In this document: piece by piece, positions 33,691 through 43,300 of the stretch | Layout of the letters: each line of letters begins with the position of its first letter | Numbering within the stretch: the stretch's first letter is position 1 | NCBI RefSeq assembly: GCF_014636475.1 | Contig: NZ_BMEL01000004.1 | Coordinates: forward strand, 372,001-436,000 | DNA from: Halobacillus andaensis | GTDB lineage: Bacteria; Bacillota; Bacilli; Bacillales; Halobacillaceae | DNA: 64,000 nt | Direction of reading: 5' to 3' | Position numbers and translations under genes: made by a program | Notes under the pieces: model-generated | The model's database searches: none | What the model was told of the DNA's origin: nothing | What the model saw: the letters and a program-made list of their open reading frames with translations, nothing else

Positions 33691-34038
33691 CCTATTATTA
33701 ACACGTACTTTGAGTTGATCAAAGTACGTGTTTTTTATATTAAAATGTCAGTGAATTGTAATTCAACGTGATAGTTTACCACTTCATTATTTGATATAAA
33801 TAAAGTAAGTTTGTTGATCCAATAAATCCAAATGAACGTAATTGTGTAGGACTTATGAATAATGTTGAGAGCGGAAGTAGTACCGCTGTTTTAAAGAATA
33901 TGTTGTTGATTTTAGGACATGCCTTAAAAAATTGTGGCATAAGTTAATAAAAAGAGTATTGCACATTTACGGTGTGGTGCTTTATTTGCTAGTATAGAAT
34001 CATCTAGTAGAAATATTTTACACAGAAGGGTGAATGCG
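33691..34038. other. Gap before ctpB
   Basis: It contains the terminator of the M23 gene (33700-33737) and two short imperfect hairpins (AGCGG/CCGCT near 33870 and ATGCC/GGCAT near 33920). A -10-like TATAGAAT lies near 33995. No gene is seen. Confidence 0.5.
33700..33737 (+). terminator. Terminator after the M23 hydrolase gene
   Basis: AACACGTACTTTGA and TCAAAGTACGTGTT form a 14-bp perfect stem followed by TTTT. Confidence 0.92.
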
Positions 34039-35538
34039 ATGAATGTAAGGGCACGTTTCGTCGCGATCATAGTGGTGCTTGCTGTTCTTTTAGGAGCCGC
34101 CGGGTCGTATGTCGGAATACAATACTTCGGAACAACATCTAATGAAAATTCCGATCAAACTGCCAATGCTGATCAAGATGCGGAAAATTTTGCAGATTTA
34201 TCAGAAGATGAACAAAAAGAATTTATAGAAGGATTGTCGGGTGGCGCAGACATAGAAAAAGTAGAACAAGCCTTTAGCGTTATACAAGAAAACTCCTTAA
34301 TTGAAGCGGATGAAAATCAGCTCATTGAAGGCGCTATTGAAGGGATGCTTGATACGTTAGATGACCCTTATAGTACTTATATGGATAAGGAAACAATGGA
34401 AGAGTTTGACCAATCGATCGAATCCTCTTTTCAAGGAATTGGTGCAGAAGTCAGTATGGTGAATGAGAAAGTGACAGTAGTGGCACCGATTAAAGGATCG
34501 CCTGCAGAAGAAGCGGGACTTAAGCCCAATGATCAAATTCTTGAAGTTGATGGAGAAAGTGTAGAAGGTCTGGATTTATATGATGCGGTATCTAAGATTC
34601 GCGGCGAAAAAGGATCAGAGGTCGTCTTAACCATTGAACGCCCTGGTTCAAGTGACCCCTTAACTGTAGAATTAGTAAGAGACGATATTCCGCTAGAAAC
34701 GGTTTATACAGATACAAAGGAAATCGATGGCAAAAAAGCAGGTGTTATTGAAATCACGTCCTTCTCTGAAAAAACGTCAACTGAATTTGAAGAAGCTTTA
34801 AAAGAGCTTGAAGGCGAAGGAATTGAAGGACTCGTGATTGATGTTCGAGGAAATCCAGGAGGACTTTTCACAGACGTCCAAGAGATTCTTGAACAGTTCA
34901 TTACGGATGATCAACCTTATGTTCAAGTAGAAGATAGTCAAGGAGAAAAATCTGAATACTACTCAGAATTAAAGGAGAGGAAGGATTACCCGATCACTGT
35001 CTTACAAGACGAAGGGAGTGCTTCTGCTTCTGAAATTCTAGCAGGTGCTATGAATGAGGCTGGCGGATATGATGTCGTTGGAACGAAAAGCTTTGGAAAA
35101 GGTACTGTTCAACAAACCATACCAATGGGTGACGGCAGCACAATTAAACTCACTCTTTACAAGTGGTTAACCCCTGAAGGGAATTGGATTCATGAAGAAG
35201 GCGTTGAACCAACTGTAGAGGTTGAACAGCCGGAATATTTCTATACCAACCCCGTGGAGATCGAAGAGACATTGAAGTTCGATGATAATAAAGAGCAAGT
35301 GGAAAATGTTCAGGTTATGCTAGAAGGACTCGGTTATGAACCTGGTCGAACGGACGGTTACTTTAGTGAAGCAACAGAAGCTGCGGTTTCAAAGTTTCAG
35401 GCTGAAGAAGGCCTTAGTCAGACAGGTGAAGTTGATGAGGAAACCGGAGGGAAACTCCAGGAGCTAATCGTAGAAGAAGTTCGCAGTGGAGAAAATGATC
35501 GACAGATGGATAAAGCATTAGAAGTCTTGTTCAATTAA
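34039..35538 (+). CDS. ctpB: CtpB, S41-family C-terminal processing protease
   Basis: CtpB is a membrane-anchored PDZ protease. In B. subtilis it cleaves SpoIVFA during sporulation signalling. The 499-residue protein has one N-terminal transmembrane helix, a PDZ domain (about residues 90-175: QGIGAEVSMVNEKVTV, GLKPNDQILEVDGESVEGL), the S41 domain with the catalytic Ser in DEGSASASEILAGAM and Lys in GTKSFGKGTVQ, and a C-terminal peptidoglycan-binding domain (VQVMLEGLGYEPGRTDGYFS). I chose ATG 34039 (MNVRARF) over GTG 34030 because AGAAGGGTGA spaces better to it. Confidence 0.94.
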   Translation: MNVRARFVAIIVVLAVLLGAAGSYVGIQYFGTTSNENSDQTANADQDAENFADLSEDEQKEFIEGLSGGADIEKVEQAFSVIQENSLIEADENQLIEGAIEGMLDTLDDPYSTYMDKETMEEFDQSIESSFQGIGAEVSMVNEKVTVVAPIKGSPAEEAGLKPNDQILEVDGESVEGLDLYDAVSKIRGEKGSEVVLTIERPGSSDPLTVELVRDDIPLETVYTDTKEIDGKKAGVIEITSFSEKTSTEFEEALKELEGEGIEGLVIDVRGNPGGLFTDVQEILEQFITDDQPYVQVEDSQGEKSEYYSELKERKDYPITVLQDEGSASASEILAGAMNEAGGYDVVGTKSFGKGTVQQTIPMGDGSTIKLTLYKWLTPEGNWIHEEGVEPTVEVEQPEYFYTNPVEIEETLKFDDNKEQVENVQVMLEGLGYEPGRTDGYFSEATEAAVSKFQAEEGLSQTGEVDEETGGKLQELIVEEVRSGENDRQMDKALEVLFN

Positions 35539-35567
35539 GCAGGAATTGAAAGACTTTTCTCGAATAT

Positions 35568-35597
35568 AATCCGTAGTCCAGGGACTACGGATTTTTT
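35568..35597 (+). terminator. Terminator between ctpB and minJ
   Basis: AATCCGTAGTC and GACTACGGATT form an 11-bp perfect stem followed by TTTT. It ends 29 bases before the minJ start, so minJ expression by read-through or a promoter inside ctpB would be needed. Confidence 0.9.
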
Positions 35598-35625
35598 CGA
35601 GAGAATGAAGAAGGGAAGAACGTTT

Positions 35626-36807
35626 GTGGAGATTTGGTTACAGGAAACGTTACAAGGGTTAGCAAGGCTCGGTATACAGCCTCTGCTCTATTGGTCACTA
35701 TTATTATTATTTGTCATATCTATTCGTCGGATGAAGCAAGAAAGGAAACGTTTTGGCACTCGTGTATATGATATTTTTACAGAAGGGCGTAGCACGTGGA
35801 AAATTTCACTGGCTGCGGGATTTTTCTTAACGGTCTTTGCCATTGGAGCTGGGATTGTGCTGCCTTATTACTATCTATTACTAATAGCAGTCATAACGAT
35901 TGTGTTAAGCCTGCCATTTCATTTAAAACTACTATCCCCAGTATATACGGTAGGTTTGTCCGTTCTATTGCTTTGGCTGCTGCCTCTCATTCCAACAGGT
36001 ACGTTGCCAGGAGAGATAGTATCTGCTTTGACTTCTGTGTCATTATCAGCTGCAGCTATTTTGATGAGCTTGCTGTTTTTAGTGGAAGGAATTTTCCTAA
36101 CGAAAACCTCCTCAAGACGAACTTTCCCAGAACGGATCGTCAGTCAACGGGGTAAAAAGATTGGGCAGCATCGAGTGAAGAAGCTAGCAGTCATTCCAAT
36201 GGTGTCCCTCTTCCCAGCTGGGATGATCGAACCTTTTGCTCCTTGGTGGCCTATATTCAACGTAGGAGATGGTTCGTATGGGGTGGTCTTATTCCCAATA
36301 TTGCTTGGATATGAATGGATCGCACGGGCTCAGTCTCCAAAGTTAGCTGCTATTACATTAGGAAAGCAAACAAACGGTTTGGCAATGATCTCTTTACTTT
36401 TATCTGTTGCCAGTGTCTTTGTACCCGTTCTAGCTATCGCAGCGGTGATCGTCGCTATTTTAGGAAGGTTATTTATCTATACCTTTCATAAAAGCAGAGA
36501 GAAAAGCAAACCTTACTTTACCCAAGACCAACGTGGAGTGCGTATCCTAGGTACGATTCCAGGAAGTCCTGCGGATGAGATGGATCTACTTCCGGGTGAA
36601 CTGATTGTCAGGGTGAATGGTATCCCTGTTGCTTCTGTACATGAATTTTATGAAGCTCTCCAAACGAATCGAACGCTGACTAAGGTTGAAGTTAGAGATT
36701 TTAGAGGAGAAAATCGGTATGAACAAAGAGCGATGTATGAAGGCGATCATCATGAGTTAGGATTGTTATTTGTACAAGAAGTATCTTATGAATCAATGGC
36801 ACAATAA
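35626..36807 (+). CDS. minJ: MinJ, polytopic PDZ division-topology protein
   Basis: MinJ bridges DivIVA to MinCD at division sites and poles. The protein of about 393 residues has seven or eight transmembrane helices and a C-terminal PDZ domain (about 305-385: VRILGTIPGSPADEMDLLPG, ELIVRVNGIPVASVHEFYEA). Length matches B. subtilis MinJ (397) and its place after ctpB is conserved. GTG 35626 is preferred because AAGGGA lies 10 bases before it. The in-frame ATG at 35605 would start inside the spacing region of the preceding terminator. Confidence 0.9.
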   Translation: MEIWLQETLQGLARLGIQPLLYWSLLLLFVISIRRMKQERKRFGTRVYDIFTEGRSTWKISLAAGFFLTVFAIGAGIVLPYYYLLLIAVITIVLSLPFHLKLLSPVYTVGLSVLLLWLLPLIPTGTLPGEIVSALTSVSLSAAAILMSLLFLVEGIFLTKTSSRRTFPERIVSQRGKKIGQHRVKKLAVIPMVSLFPAGMIEPFAPWWPIFNVGDGSYGVVLFPILLGYEWIARAQSPKLAAITLGKQTNGLAMISLLLSVASVFVPVLAIAAVIVAILGRLFIYTFHKSREKSKPYFTQDQRGVRILGTIPGSPADEMDLLPGELIVRVNGIPVASVHEFYEALQTNRTLTKVEVRDFRGENRYEQRAMYEGDHHELGLLFVQEVSYESMAQ

Positions 36808-36875
36808 AGGAAGAGGATAGCGATACTCGCTGTCCTTTATTTTTTGAAAATTTAATGAAATAATACTTTTTTTAC

Positions 36876-36925
36876 TGAAAATGATTCTCAAATTCATTGA
36901 CACAAGTAAAATTACCTTCTAAACT
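36876..36925 (+). promoter_or_regulatory. Fur-box promoter of the siderophore-type ATPase gene
   Basis: TTGACA (36897-36902), a 17-bp spacer and TAAACT (36920-36925). TGAAAATGATTCTCAAATTC at 36876-36895 resembles the Fur operator TGATAATGATTATCA and overlaps or abuts the -35 box. Confidence 0.72.
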
Positions 36926-37031
36926 AAAGAGAGTTGAAACTAGACATTCTTACACATAATTGATTCGAATATATATGAAGTTGTACTTACACCAACAGGC
37001 AAATGGTTTGTTTGTAAAGGAGAGAGAGCAG

Positions 37032-37877
37032 ATGGAGTCACTATTGGCCAACAATCTGACGTTAGGGTATGGGGATCAAGTAATTATTGACTCATTAGAC
37101 ATACAAATACCTAAAGGTAAAGTAACGGTATTAATTGGCGGTAATGGTTGTGGGAAGTCCACGCTGTTACGCTCACTAGCCCGCTTGCTAAAACCTAAAT
37201 CCGGTGAAGTGATCCTGGACAGTGCAGACATCTCTAAAATGCGCACAAAAGATGTCGCTAAAAAAATGGCTATCCTTCCGCAAAGTCCGACAACGCCTGA
37301 AGGGCTGACGGTTTATCAGCTTGTTAAGCAAGGACGGTATCCTTATCAGAGCTGGGCGAAACGCTGGTCAGTTGAAGATGAAGAAGCGGTTACAAAAGCG
37401 TTGCATGATACAAACTTAACAGAGTTAAAAGATCGTTCGGTTGACTCTCTATCTGGTGGTCAGCGTCAGCGTGCCTGGATTGCAATGACACTTGCTCAAA
37501 ATACAGATTTAATATTGTTAGATGAGCCGACGACTTACCTTGATATGACGCATCAAATTGATATCCTTGACTTGTTGTTTGATTTGAACCAAGACAATGG
37601 ACGCACGGTGGTTATGGTTCTTCATGATATTAACCTTGCTTGCCGCTATGCGGATCATATCGTGGCTGTCAAAGATAAAGAGGTTTATGCCCAAGGTAAA
37701 CCTGAAGAAGTCGTGACATGCGACCTGATGCAGCATGTATTCGAAATGAATTGTGACGTACGTCAAGACCCGCTGTTTGGAACACCAATGTGTATTCCAC
37801 ACGGTAAAGGCCGCTGCTTAATTAAGCAAGCACAAGCCGAGGCTCAAAGCCAACAACAAACACAAACAGTTAGCTGA
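37032..37877 (+). CDS. Orphan iron-siderophore ABC transporter ATPase (FhuC/YusV type)
   Basis: The ATPase energises iron-siderophore import. It is 281 residues from ATG 37032, which has AAAGGAG correctly placed, whereas ATG 36960 has none. Motifs: Walker A GGNGCGKST, Q-loop ILPQSPTTPEG, signature LSGGQRQRAWIAMTLAQ, Walker B LILLDEPTTYLD, H-loop VLHDINLACRYADH, all typical of the FecE/FhuC subfamily. The C-terminus has CIPHGKGRC. No permease or binding protein gene adjoins it. B. subtilis YusV is a similar stand-alone ATPase shared by several siderophore permeases, which fits an orphan gene under its own Fur-type promoter. Confidence 0.9.
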   Translation: MESLLANNLTLGYGDQVIIDSLDIQIPKGKVTVLIGGNGCGKSTLLRSLARLLKPKSGEVILDSADISKMRTKDVAKKMAILPQSPTTPEGLTVYQLVKQGRYPYQSWAKRWSVEDEEAVTKALHDTNLTELKDRSVDSLSGGQRQRAWIAMTLAQNTDLILLDEPTTYLDMTHQIDILDLLFDLNQDNGRTVVMVLHDINLACRYADHIVAVKDKEVYAQGKPEEVVTCDLMQHVFEMNCDVRQDPLFGTPMCIPHGKGRCLIKQAQAEAQSQQQTQTVS

Positions 37878-37883
37878 TCATAG

Positions 37884-37911
37884 AAAACCCCTCACTTTGT
37901 GAGGGGTTTTT
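37884..37911 (+). terminator. Terminator after the siderophore ATPase gene
   Basis: AAAACCCCTCAC and GTGAGGGGTTTT form a 12-bp perfect stem with a TTT loop, followed by T. Confidence 0.92.
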
Positions 37912-37963
37912 CAGCTTGTAGAGAACCCTTAAAGAGTGTAAAATTCCTTGCGTTAGAGAGTGT

Positions 37964-38090
37964 AAAGGGTTTGAGGAAACGACTCCCTTTCCACGGGCGA
38001 ATGGTGTGCCTCCTCGGGCTTTATCAGCCCTCCGGGGTCACACCTTATTCCCATTTCCCGCAGGAGTCTCGCCGTTTCCTCAAACCCTTT
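37964..38090. repeat. 127-bp palindromic element with 17-bp perfect inverted ends
   Basis: AAAGGGTTTGAGGAAAC at 37964-37980 is the exact reverse complement of 38074-38090. Inside lie GGTGTG/CACACC and CCTCGGGCT/AGCCCTCCGG, so the whole folds into a long hairpin. A partial relative lies at 1620-1648. No target-site duplication is obvious. Confidence 0.8.
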
Positions 38091-38231
38091 TTCAAAATAG
38101 ATCACTGGCAAACTCATTTACTCATGCTGTGCCCTTATGAAAGCAGCGTTTGCAAAATGGCCTTCACATTACGAAGGTTACTCCTTTCTCCATACTTATA
38201 TGAAGTACATCTTAGCTTTTTCGACAGTCTG

Positions 38232-38498
38232 GAAAGAGGCTGGGACTTAAGTAAAGCTTTGATATCACACAGCAAATAATAAAAGCTTGTGTAAGAGCAG
38301 AATATTAGCGTAGTCAAAATACGCAGAGTCCTTTGGGAACAGCACGAGCCGAAGATCCCGCAGGAAAGCGTTCTTTGCTTTTCGAGGAAGCTGAGGCCGT
38401 GCCCAAGGAAAGCGAAGTATTTTGACGGAGCTATGGTAAAATCCTTTCTTCTTCGGATTATATTATGCGTTATTTAGTTTTGTTCCAGCCTCTTTTTC
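38232..38498. repeat. Composite palindromic repeat element, copy 2
   Basis: The outer inverted ends are GAAAGAGGCTGGGAC and GTTCCAGCCTCTTTTTC. The inner 125-bp block (38307-38431) is nearly colinear with 20961-21085, including TAGTCAAAAT, CCCGCAGGAAAGCG and GAGGAAGCTGAGGCCGTGCC. Copy 2 has better preserved ends than copy 1. Confidence 0.78.
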
Positions 38499-38505
38499 AT
38501 TATGC

Positions 38506-39156
38506 TTACTCAGGAATTTCATTCAGGTCTTTTATTATATAAGAAGGTTTCATTCCTAACTCTGGCCACTTCTGGTTTTGTCGGTTGACCCAAGCCGTGT
38601 GAAAGCCGAATTGGGTGGCGCCGGCAATATCCCAGGGGTTACTAGAGAAAAAGAGGATCTCTTCTTTTTCTGTGTTCAGTTGTCTTTGTGCGTACGCATA
38701 TGCCTCAGGGTGAGGCTTGTACACTTTAGGCTCGTCTGCACTTAACAAAGAAAAAGAATGACTTAGCTGATTATTTTCAAGAAGCGGCTCAAGCATGGAC
38801 TTTGTCCCGTTTGAAAAGATCGTTAGGGCATGGTGTGGATATTGGTCTTTTAAAGTACGGACTTCCTCGAATGGAGATAATTGTTCATATTGTTTCATTA
38901 ATAAAGCAATGGTTTCTTCGTTTGGTTCTACATCATTCTTAGAGAGAGCATCATGTAACGCCCATCTCGTTACTTTATCAAAAGGCACATAATCTCCAAT
39001 TAATTGGCGAACCATAAAATAGTGGATCTGACTGCTGCGCCATACTTCACTGATTTGGTCGCCTTTTTTGGGAAAGTGGTGGTGAATAGCTTCCGCCACA
39101 GAGTGAACATCAAATAGAGTGCCATAGGCGTCAAACACAAATGCTTTGTAATTCAT
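38506..39156 (-). CDS. HAD-family hydrolase, 2-haloacid dehalogenase type II
   Basis: A 216-residue HAD phosphatase/dehalogenase. Motif I is FDAYGTLFD with nucleophile Asp9, then an Arg in WRSSQIHY, motif II in FSNGTK, a Lys in VYKPHPEAY, and FFSSNPWDIAGA carrying the Ser-Asn-x-x-Asp of L-2-haloacid dehalogenases. This set matches the L-DEX pattern better than generic phosphatases, but many such proteins have no proven dehalogenase activity. It stands alone, between repeats and an oppositely oriented ctaA-like gene. RBS GAGGAGG. Confidence 0.85.
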   Translation of the reverse strand: MNYKAFVFDAYGTLFDVHSVAEAIHHHFPKKGDQISEVWRSSQIHYFMVRQLIGDYVPFDKVTRWALHDALSKNDVEPNEETIALLMKQYEQLSPFEEVRTLKDQYPHHALTIFSNGTKSMLEPLLENNQLSHSFSLLSADEPKVYKPHPEAYAYAQRQLNTEKEEILFFSSNPWDIAGATQFGFHTAWVNRQNQKWPELGMKPSYIIKDLNEIPE

Positions 39157-39386
39157 CGCTTAAACCTCCTCTAGATCGTAAATTTTCCCTTTGTTCGTAA
39201 AAAATAAACCGCTCATTGATGACATCTCACGTAAAGAAGAGTAAACTAGAACATAGTTTTGTTCTTATAAGAACGATATGTTCACAAAAATTTCAGAGGC
39301 TAAAGCCTTATGATCCCTCTATTTCGTGATATGATTTGATAGAAAGATTTTTCAGTAATGATTTTAGATATAGGAAGGGTAAGACG

Positions 39387-40274
39387 ATGAAGAAATTCTC
39401 AATTCTCACAACGGTCGTCACATTTTTGGCTCTTATCCTTGGGAATCTAGTAGTGGCTACAGATTCCGGGGATGCGTGCGGTACGACTTGGCCCGTTTGT
39501 AATGGTCAGATTATTCCTGACCTGACAGATTATCATATAATTATCGAATATTCACACCGCTTAATGGTTCCGTTATTAGCACTTTTAACATTTATTAATG
39601 CAGTGGGAGCTATTACAAAGCATAGAGAAAGAAAGGCTGTAGTGGTTCTTGCTATCTTGAGCTTAGGAATGCTTGTATTTCAATCAGCTGTAGGAGGGCT
39701 AAATGTTCTTCTTGGAACACCGCCTGGATTTACTACGCTGGATGTTACGTTCAGCCAAGTATTGCTGATTATTTTAGTGCTGCTTAGCTATAGTTTGCAC
39801 GAAACGAAAATAGAGTTAAACCAGGTGAGCTGGTCAACAGTCAGTATGAGCTATCGAGCATTCGTAATCGGATTTGTTGTTTATATTGCTCAAGTGATCT
39901 TAGGGGCTTTCTTTAAGCATAGCCGAGCCAGTAATGTCTTGCTGGAGATACCGGCAGCTGAGTACTTGATCCGAAGCGGATCTATTGCGAATATGGTTTA
40001 CTCGCTGCATTGGGTTGCAACGGTCGTCATCTTTGTAGCGGCGCTATGGTATGTCATCTATGCCACTAAATTTAAGTATCACAAATTTCTCGCATGGGCG
40101 TACCTCATCACGATTTTACTCAATGCGGTAGTCGGTTTCGTTATTGTTATTACAGGAAACGTCGTTCTGGCTTCCTCAATTCACATGATCATTTCTACAA
40201 TGACGACGGTTATCGGAGGAATGATTCTAGGAGGCTACTGGTTTAAATTGCAGAAAAAATCAATCACAACATAA
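39387..40274 (+). CDS. Divergent CtaA/COX15-like membrane protein
   Basis: CtaA converts heme O to heme A for cytochrome oxidase. The 295-residue protein has eight transmembrane helices in two four-helix halves. The first half keeps VVATDSGDACGTTWPVCNG with the cysteine pair C31/C38 and EYSHR with H57. The second half keeps histidines aligned with the heme ligands in YSLHWVA (H208) and SSIHMII (H266). The position expected to hold the second N-terminal ligand appears to be Asp119 (TLDVTFS), and the second extracellular loop has no cysteine pair. No ctaB, ctaC or other oxidase gene is adjacent. It may be a diverged synthase or a heme-binding relative with another job. I chose ATG 39387, with AGGAAGGG upstream. 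Confidence 0.8.
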   Translation: MKKFSILTTVVTFLALILGNLVVATDSGDACGTTWPVCNGQIIPDLTDYHIIIEYSHRLMVPLLALLTFINAVGAITKHRERKAVVVLAILSLGMLVFQSAVGGLNVLLGTPPGFTTLDVTFSQVLLIILVLLSYSLHETKIELNQVSWSTVSMSYRAFVIGFVVYIAQVILGAFFKHSRASNVLLEIPAAEYLIRSGSIANMVYSLHWVATVVIFVAALWYVIYATKFKYHKFLAWAYLITILLNAVVGFVIVITGNVVLASSIHMIISTMTTVIGGMILGGYWFKLQKKSITT

Positions 40275-40318
40275 AAAGAGCAGCCTTTAGGTGTTACATT
40301 CCTAAAGGCTGCTTTTCT
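40274..40318. terminator. Bidirectional terminator between convergent genes
   Basis: GCAGCCTTTAGG and CCTAAAGGCTGC form a 12-bp perfect stem, flanked by AAAAAGA on the left and TTTTC on the right, so it can serve both converging transcripts. Confidence 0.88.
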
Positions 40319-40320
40319 AT

Positions 40321-43300
40321 TTACTGAAACAATTCACGAATTTCATCTTCACTTAAGGACGTAAGCATGGATTCACCAGGTTGGATGATTTGATCAACGA
40401 GGTCACGTTTCTTCTGCTGCAACTGAAAAATTCGTTCCTCTATCGTACCCTCTGAAATCATGCGGATCACCTGAACGACTTTTTCTTGACCAATTCGGTG
40501 AGCGCGGCCTGCCGCTTGTTCTTCAATCGCAGGATTCCACCATAAGTCGTACAGTATAACGGTGTCAGCTCCGGTTAAGTTTAAACCAGTGCCCCCAGCT
40601 TTTAAGGAGATAAAGAAGGCATCCTTCTCCCCTTTGTTGAAGCGGTCCACCATCTCAACTCGTTCTTCACTTTTTGTACCCCCGTCTAAATAGAAAGCAC
40701 TCATCCCGCTAGCAGTAATTTCATCGTGGAGAATTTTTAGCATACTGGAAAACTGAGAGAAAATTAATACACGATGCCCGCCCGCTTTTAATTCGCTCGT
40801 GAGTTCTTTTAACTGCTCAAGTTTACCCGATTCTCCTTCATAGTTCTCTAAGAAGAGTTTCGGATGGCAGCAAATTTGGCGAAGGCGTGTCAATCCTGCT
40901 AAGATTTCCAGCTTCCCTCGCTGTAATCCTTTTGTAGCTATCGTTTCGTTTACTTCAGATTGAATTTTCTCTAAGTAAGCCAAATAGACTTCTTTCTGAT
41001 TTCGAGTCAATTCTGAATACTGTACGGTTTCAATTTTATCAGGCAGTTCTTCGAGAACTTCTGTTTTCATTCGTCTTAATATAAAGGGTCTCGTCATGCG
41101 AGCAATCTTCTCGGGCTTCATCTGTAAAAATTTCTTTTTACTCGTGTAAAAACCAGGCATAATTGTCCGGAATAGAGACCATAGCTCATTTAGCGAATTC
41201 TCTATTGGCGTCCCGCTTAATGCAAAGCGGTGCTTAGCCTTTAACGCCCTTACAGCTTGAGATGTTTTTGTTGTCTCATTTTTAATCGCTTGTGCTTCAT
41301 CTAAAAACATTGCGTGAAACTTCTTTTCTTCATATGAGGCAATATCCTGGCGCAGAAGCGGATAAGACGTAATAAATACATCGACGTTTTCCTGTAATTT
41401 CTCTCTACGCGCTATCGGATCTCCTGAGATCACTTGAACGGTGAGAGAAGGTGCGAATTTCTCCATTTCTTTCTTCCAGTTATAAACGAGTGAAGCAGGA
41501 GTTACGATGATCGCTGGATGGTCGAGCTGATTATCTTCTTTCTCATATAATAGAAAAGCGATACTTTGAACGGTTTTTCCAAGCCCCATATCATCAGCTA
41601 ACACCCCGCCAAGTCCGTAAGTGGACAACGTCTTTAACCATCTAAATCCTGTCAGCTGATAGTCGCGTAAATCGGCATCTAACGCTGGTGGAGGCTCTAT
41701 GTTAAAGGACTGAGGGGATTGCAGACGTTGGACAAGTTTTGTAAAACGTTCGTTCTTCTCTTCTTCCTGTAAGGATAAAGCGTCATTCACTTGTAAGCTG
41801 CGTGCTTTTGAGACTTGAAGGCTTGAATGGTCCACATCTGAAGACGCTAAATCAAGTTCATCTGCAAAATTTTGAAAACGTTCGAACGACTCGCTTGTCA
41901 GAGAAAGCAAGGCTCCGTCTGATAGTCGATAGTAACGTTTGCGTTCGATCGCCGCACGTAAAGCATTTGTTACGTCTTCTTCTGATATTCCATCAATGCC
42001 AAAACGAACATCGAGCCAGCTGCCGTCACTATTTATATCTACGGAAGGAACAAGTTCGCGGTCTTGGTCCAACATGAGTGATTTTACGGAATTTGACGTA
42101 TACACTTCGGCCAGCTGATTCAGTTCAGGAAGGTGCTTGGTTAAAAAGAGGTGCAAGGCATCATCATCTTCAAGGTAGACAGTTTCACCATCAAACTTAA
42201 ATTCAGCCTGTTCAATGATGTGTATGATCGCTTGTTCGGTTTTTCGGTCACGCTGAATGATGAATTGCTTTGATTCTTGATTGTCAAAAGGCTGGATGAC
42301 GTGATCACCGTAAATAAACTTGACATCCATGGTTAATGCCCATTGTTCAAAATCGAGGTATACCTTAGCGTTCAGGTCTTCTTGAATAATTTTCGATTGC
42401 GCTTTTTCATCTAACGAGATTTGAGCAATGGATTCCAATTCGGGAAGTACATACGATACGATTCCTTCCATGTCGACCTGGCTGACGGTATGGTTGCCAT
42501 TTGAATTGTAAGGTAAAAGAGCATGCAAGGTTTGGATGACTTCTTCCTTCTGTGGCGCTATAGGATAAAACGTACCTTCATCATGTAAAAGATGATAGTC
42601 TTTTAAATATTCATATTGCTTCAGTTGATTCATATGGAGGTGATAGCGTCCTCGTTCTTCTGAAACGTAAAAATTCAGGTTAGGAAACTCTTCTTTCATC
42701 TCTAACTGACCTTTCGATTGGCCGCGTTCGATCACTTCACAAAACTGGGTTTGTAAATCTTTCAATAAATTCGCGGTTAAAGAAGGAGGAAGCGTTAAGA
42801 TCCGCTGTTCTCCAGCACTCCAATGCCGATCATAAAATAACTCTTGTTCATAGCTGTGGTAAAGGGTATCAATAATTTTTCGATCAGTTTCTTCAAACGA
42901 ATGTTCAGCGGGATCATACGTGAACTTTTTCGAAATTTGATAGGGTTTTTCTTGATGAATGTGCTGAAGAAGTTCTCTTATGTCTTTAATCACGTATGCA
43001 TAGCCTTCTCCCAGCTTTATCTCTATGCCAAGGCTTTTGCTCCCAAGCCATGATTGAACATGGACATAGTATTGAACGTTAAGCGTGGCTTTGTGGGAAT
43101 CGTTATACCTGTTCTCTTGCCGGTCTCTAAACGTCTCAAATAACCGCATAGCAAACACACGGTCAATTTGAGTGTCCATGCTTGGAGCGGGACTGTCGTC
43201 TTTTTTCTCTTTGAGCTTAGGGGCCGATTCAATAATCGCTCGTTCTCTAATAGCACAAAGAACAGCTGCAATGTGCTTGCAGCTATAATAAGTTTCATAG

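Larger units (their letters stand above)
37878..38505. other. 628-bp non-coding region filled by repeats
   Basis: It holds the ATPase terminator, the 127-bp palindromic element (37964-38090) and copy 2 of the composite element (38232-38498). The open frame spanning 37899-38279 follows repeat sequence and shows no protein-like character. Confidence 0.75.

Noticed and set aside
37899-38279. Plus-strand frame of about 126 codons after the siderophore ATPase
   Set aside because: It includes the whole palindromic element and the start of the composite element; its residues mirror the repeat.
37964-38498. Possible CRISPR array
   Set aside because: The repeats are inverted, long and not separated by unique spacers of uniform length.
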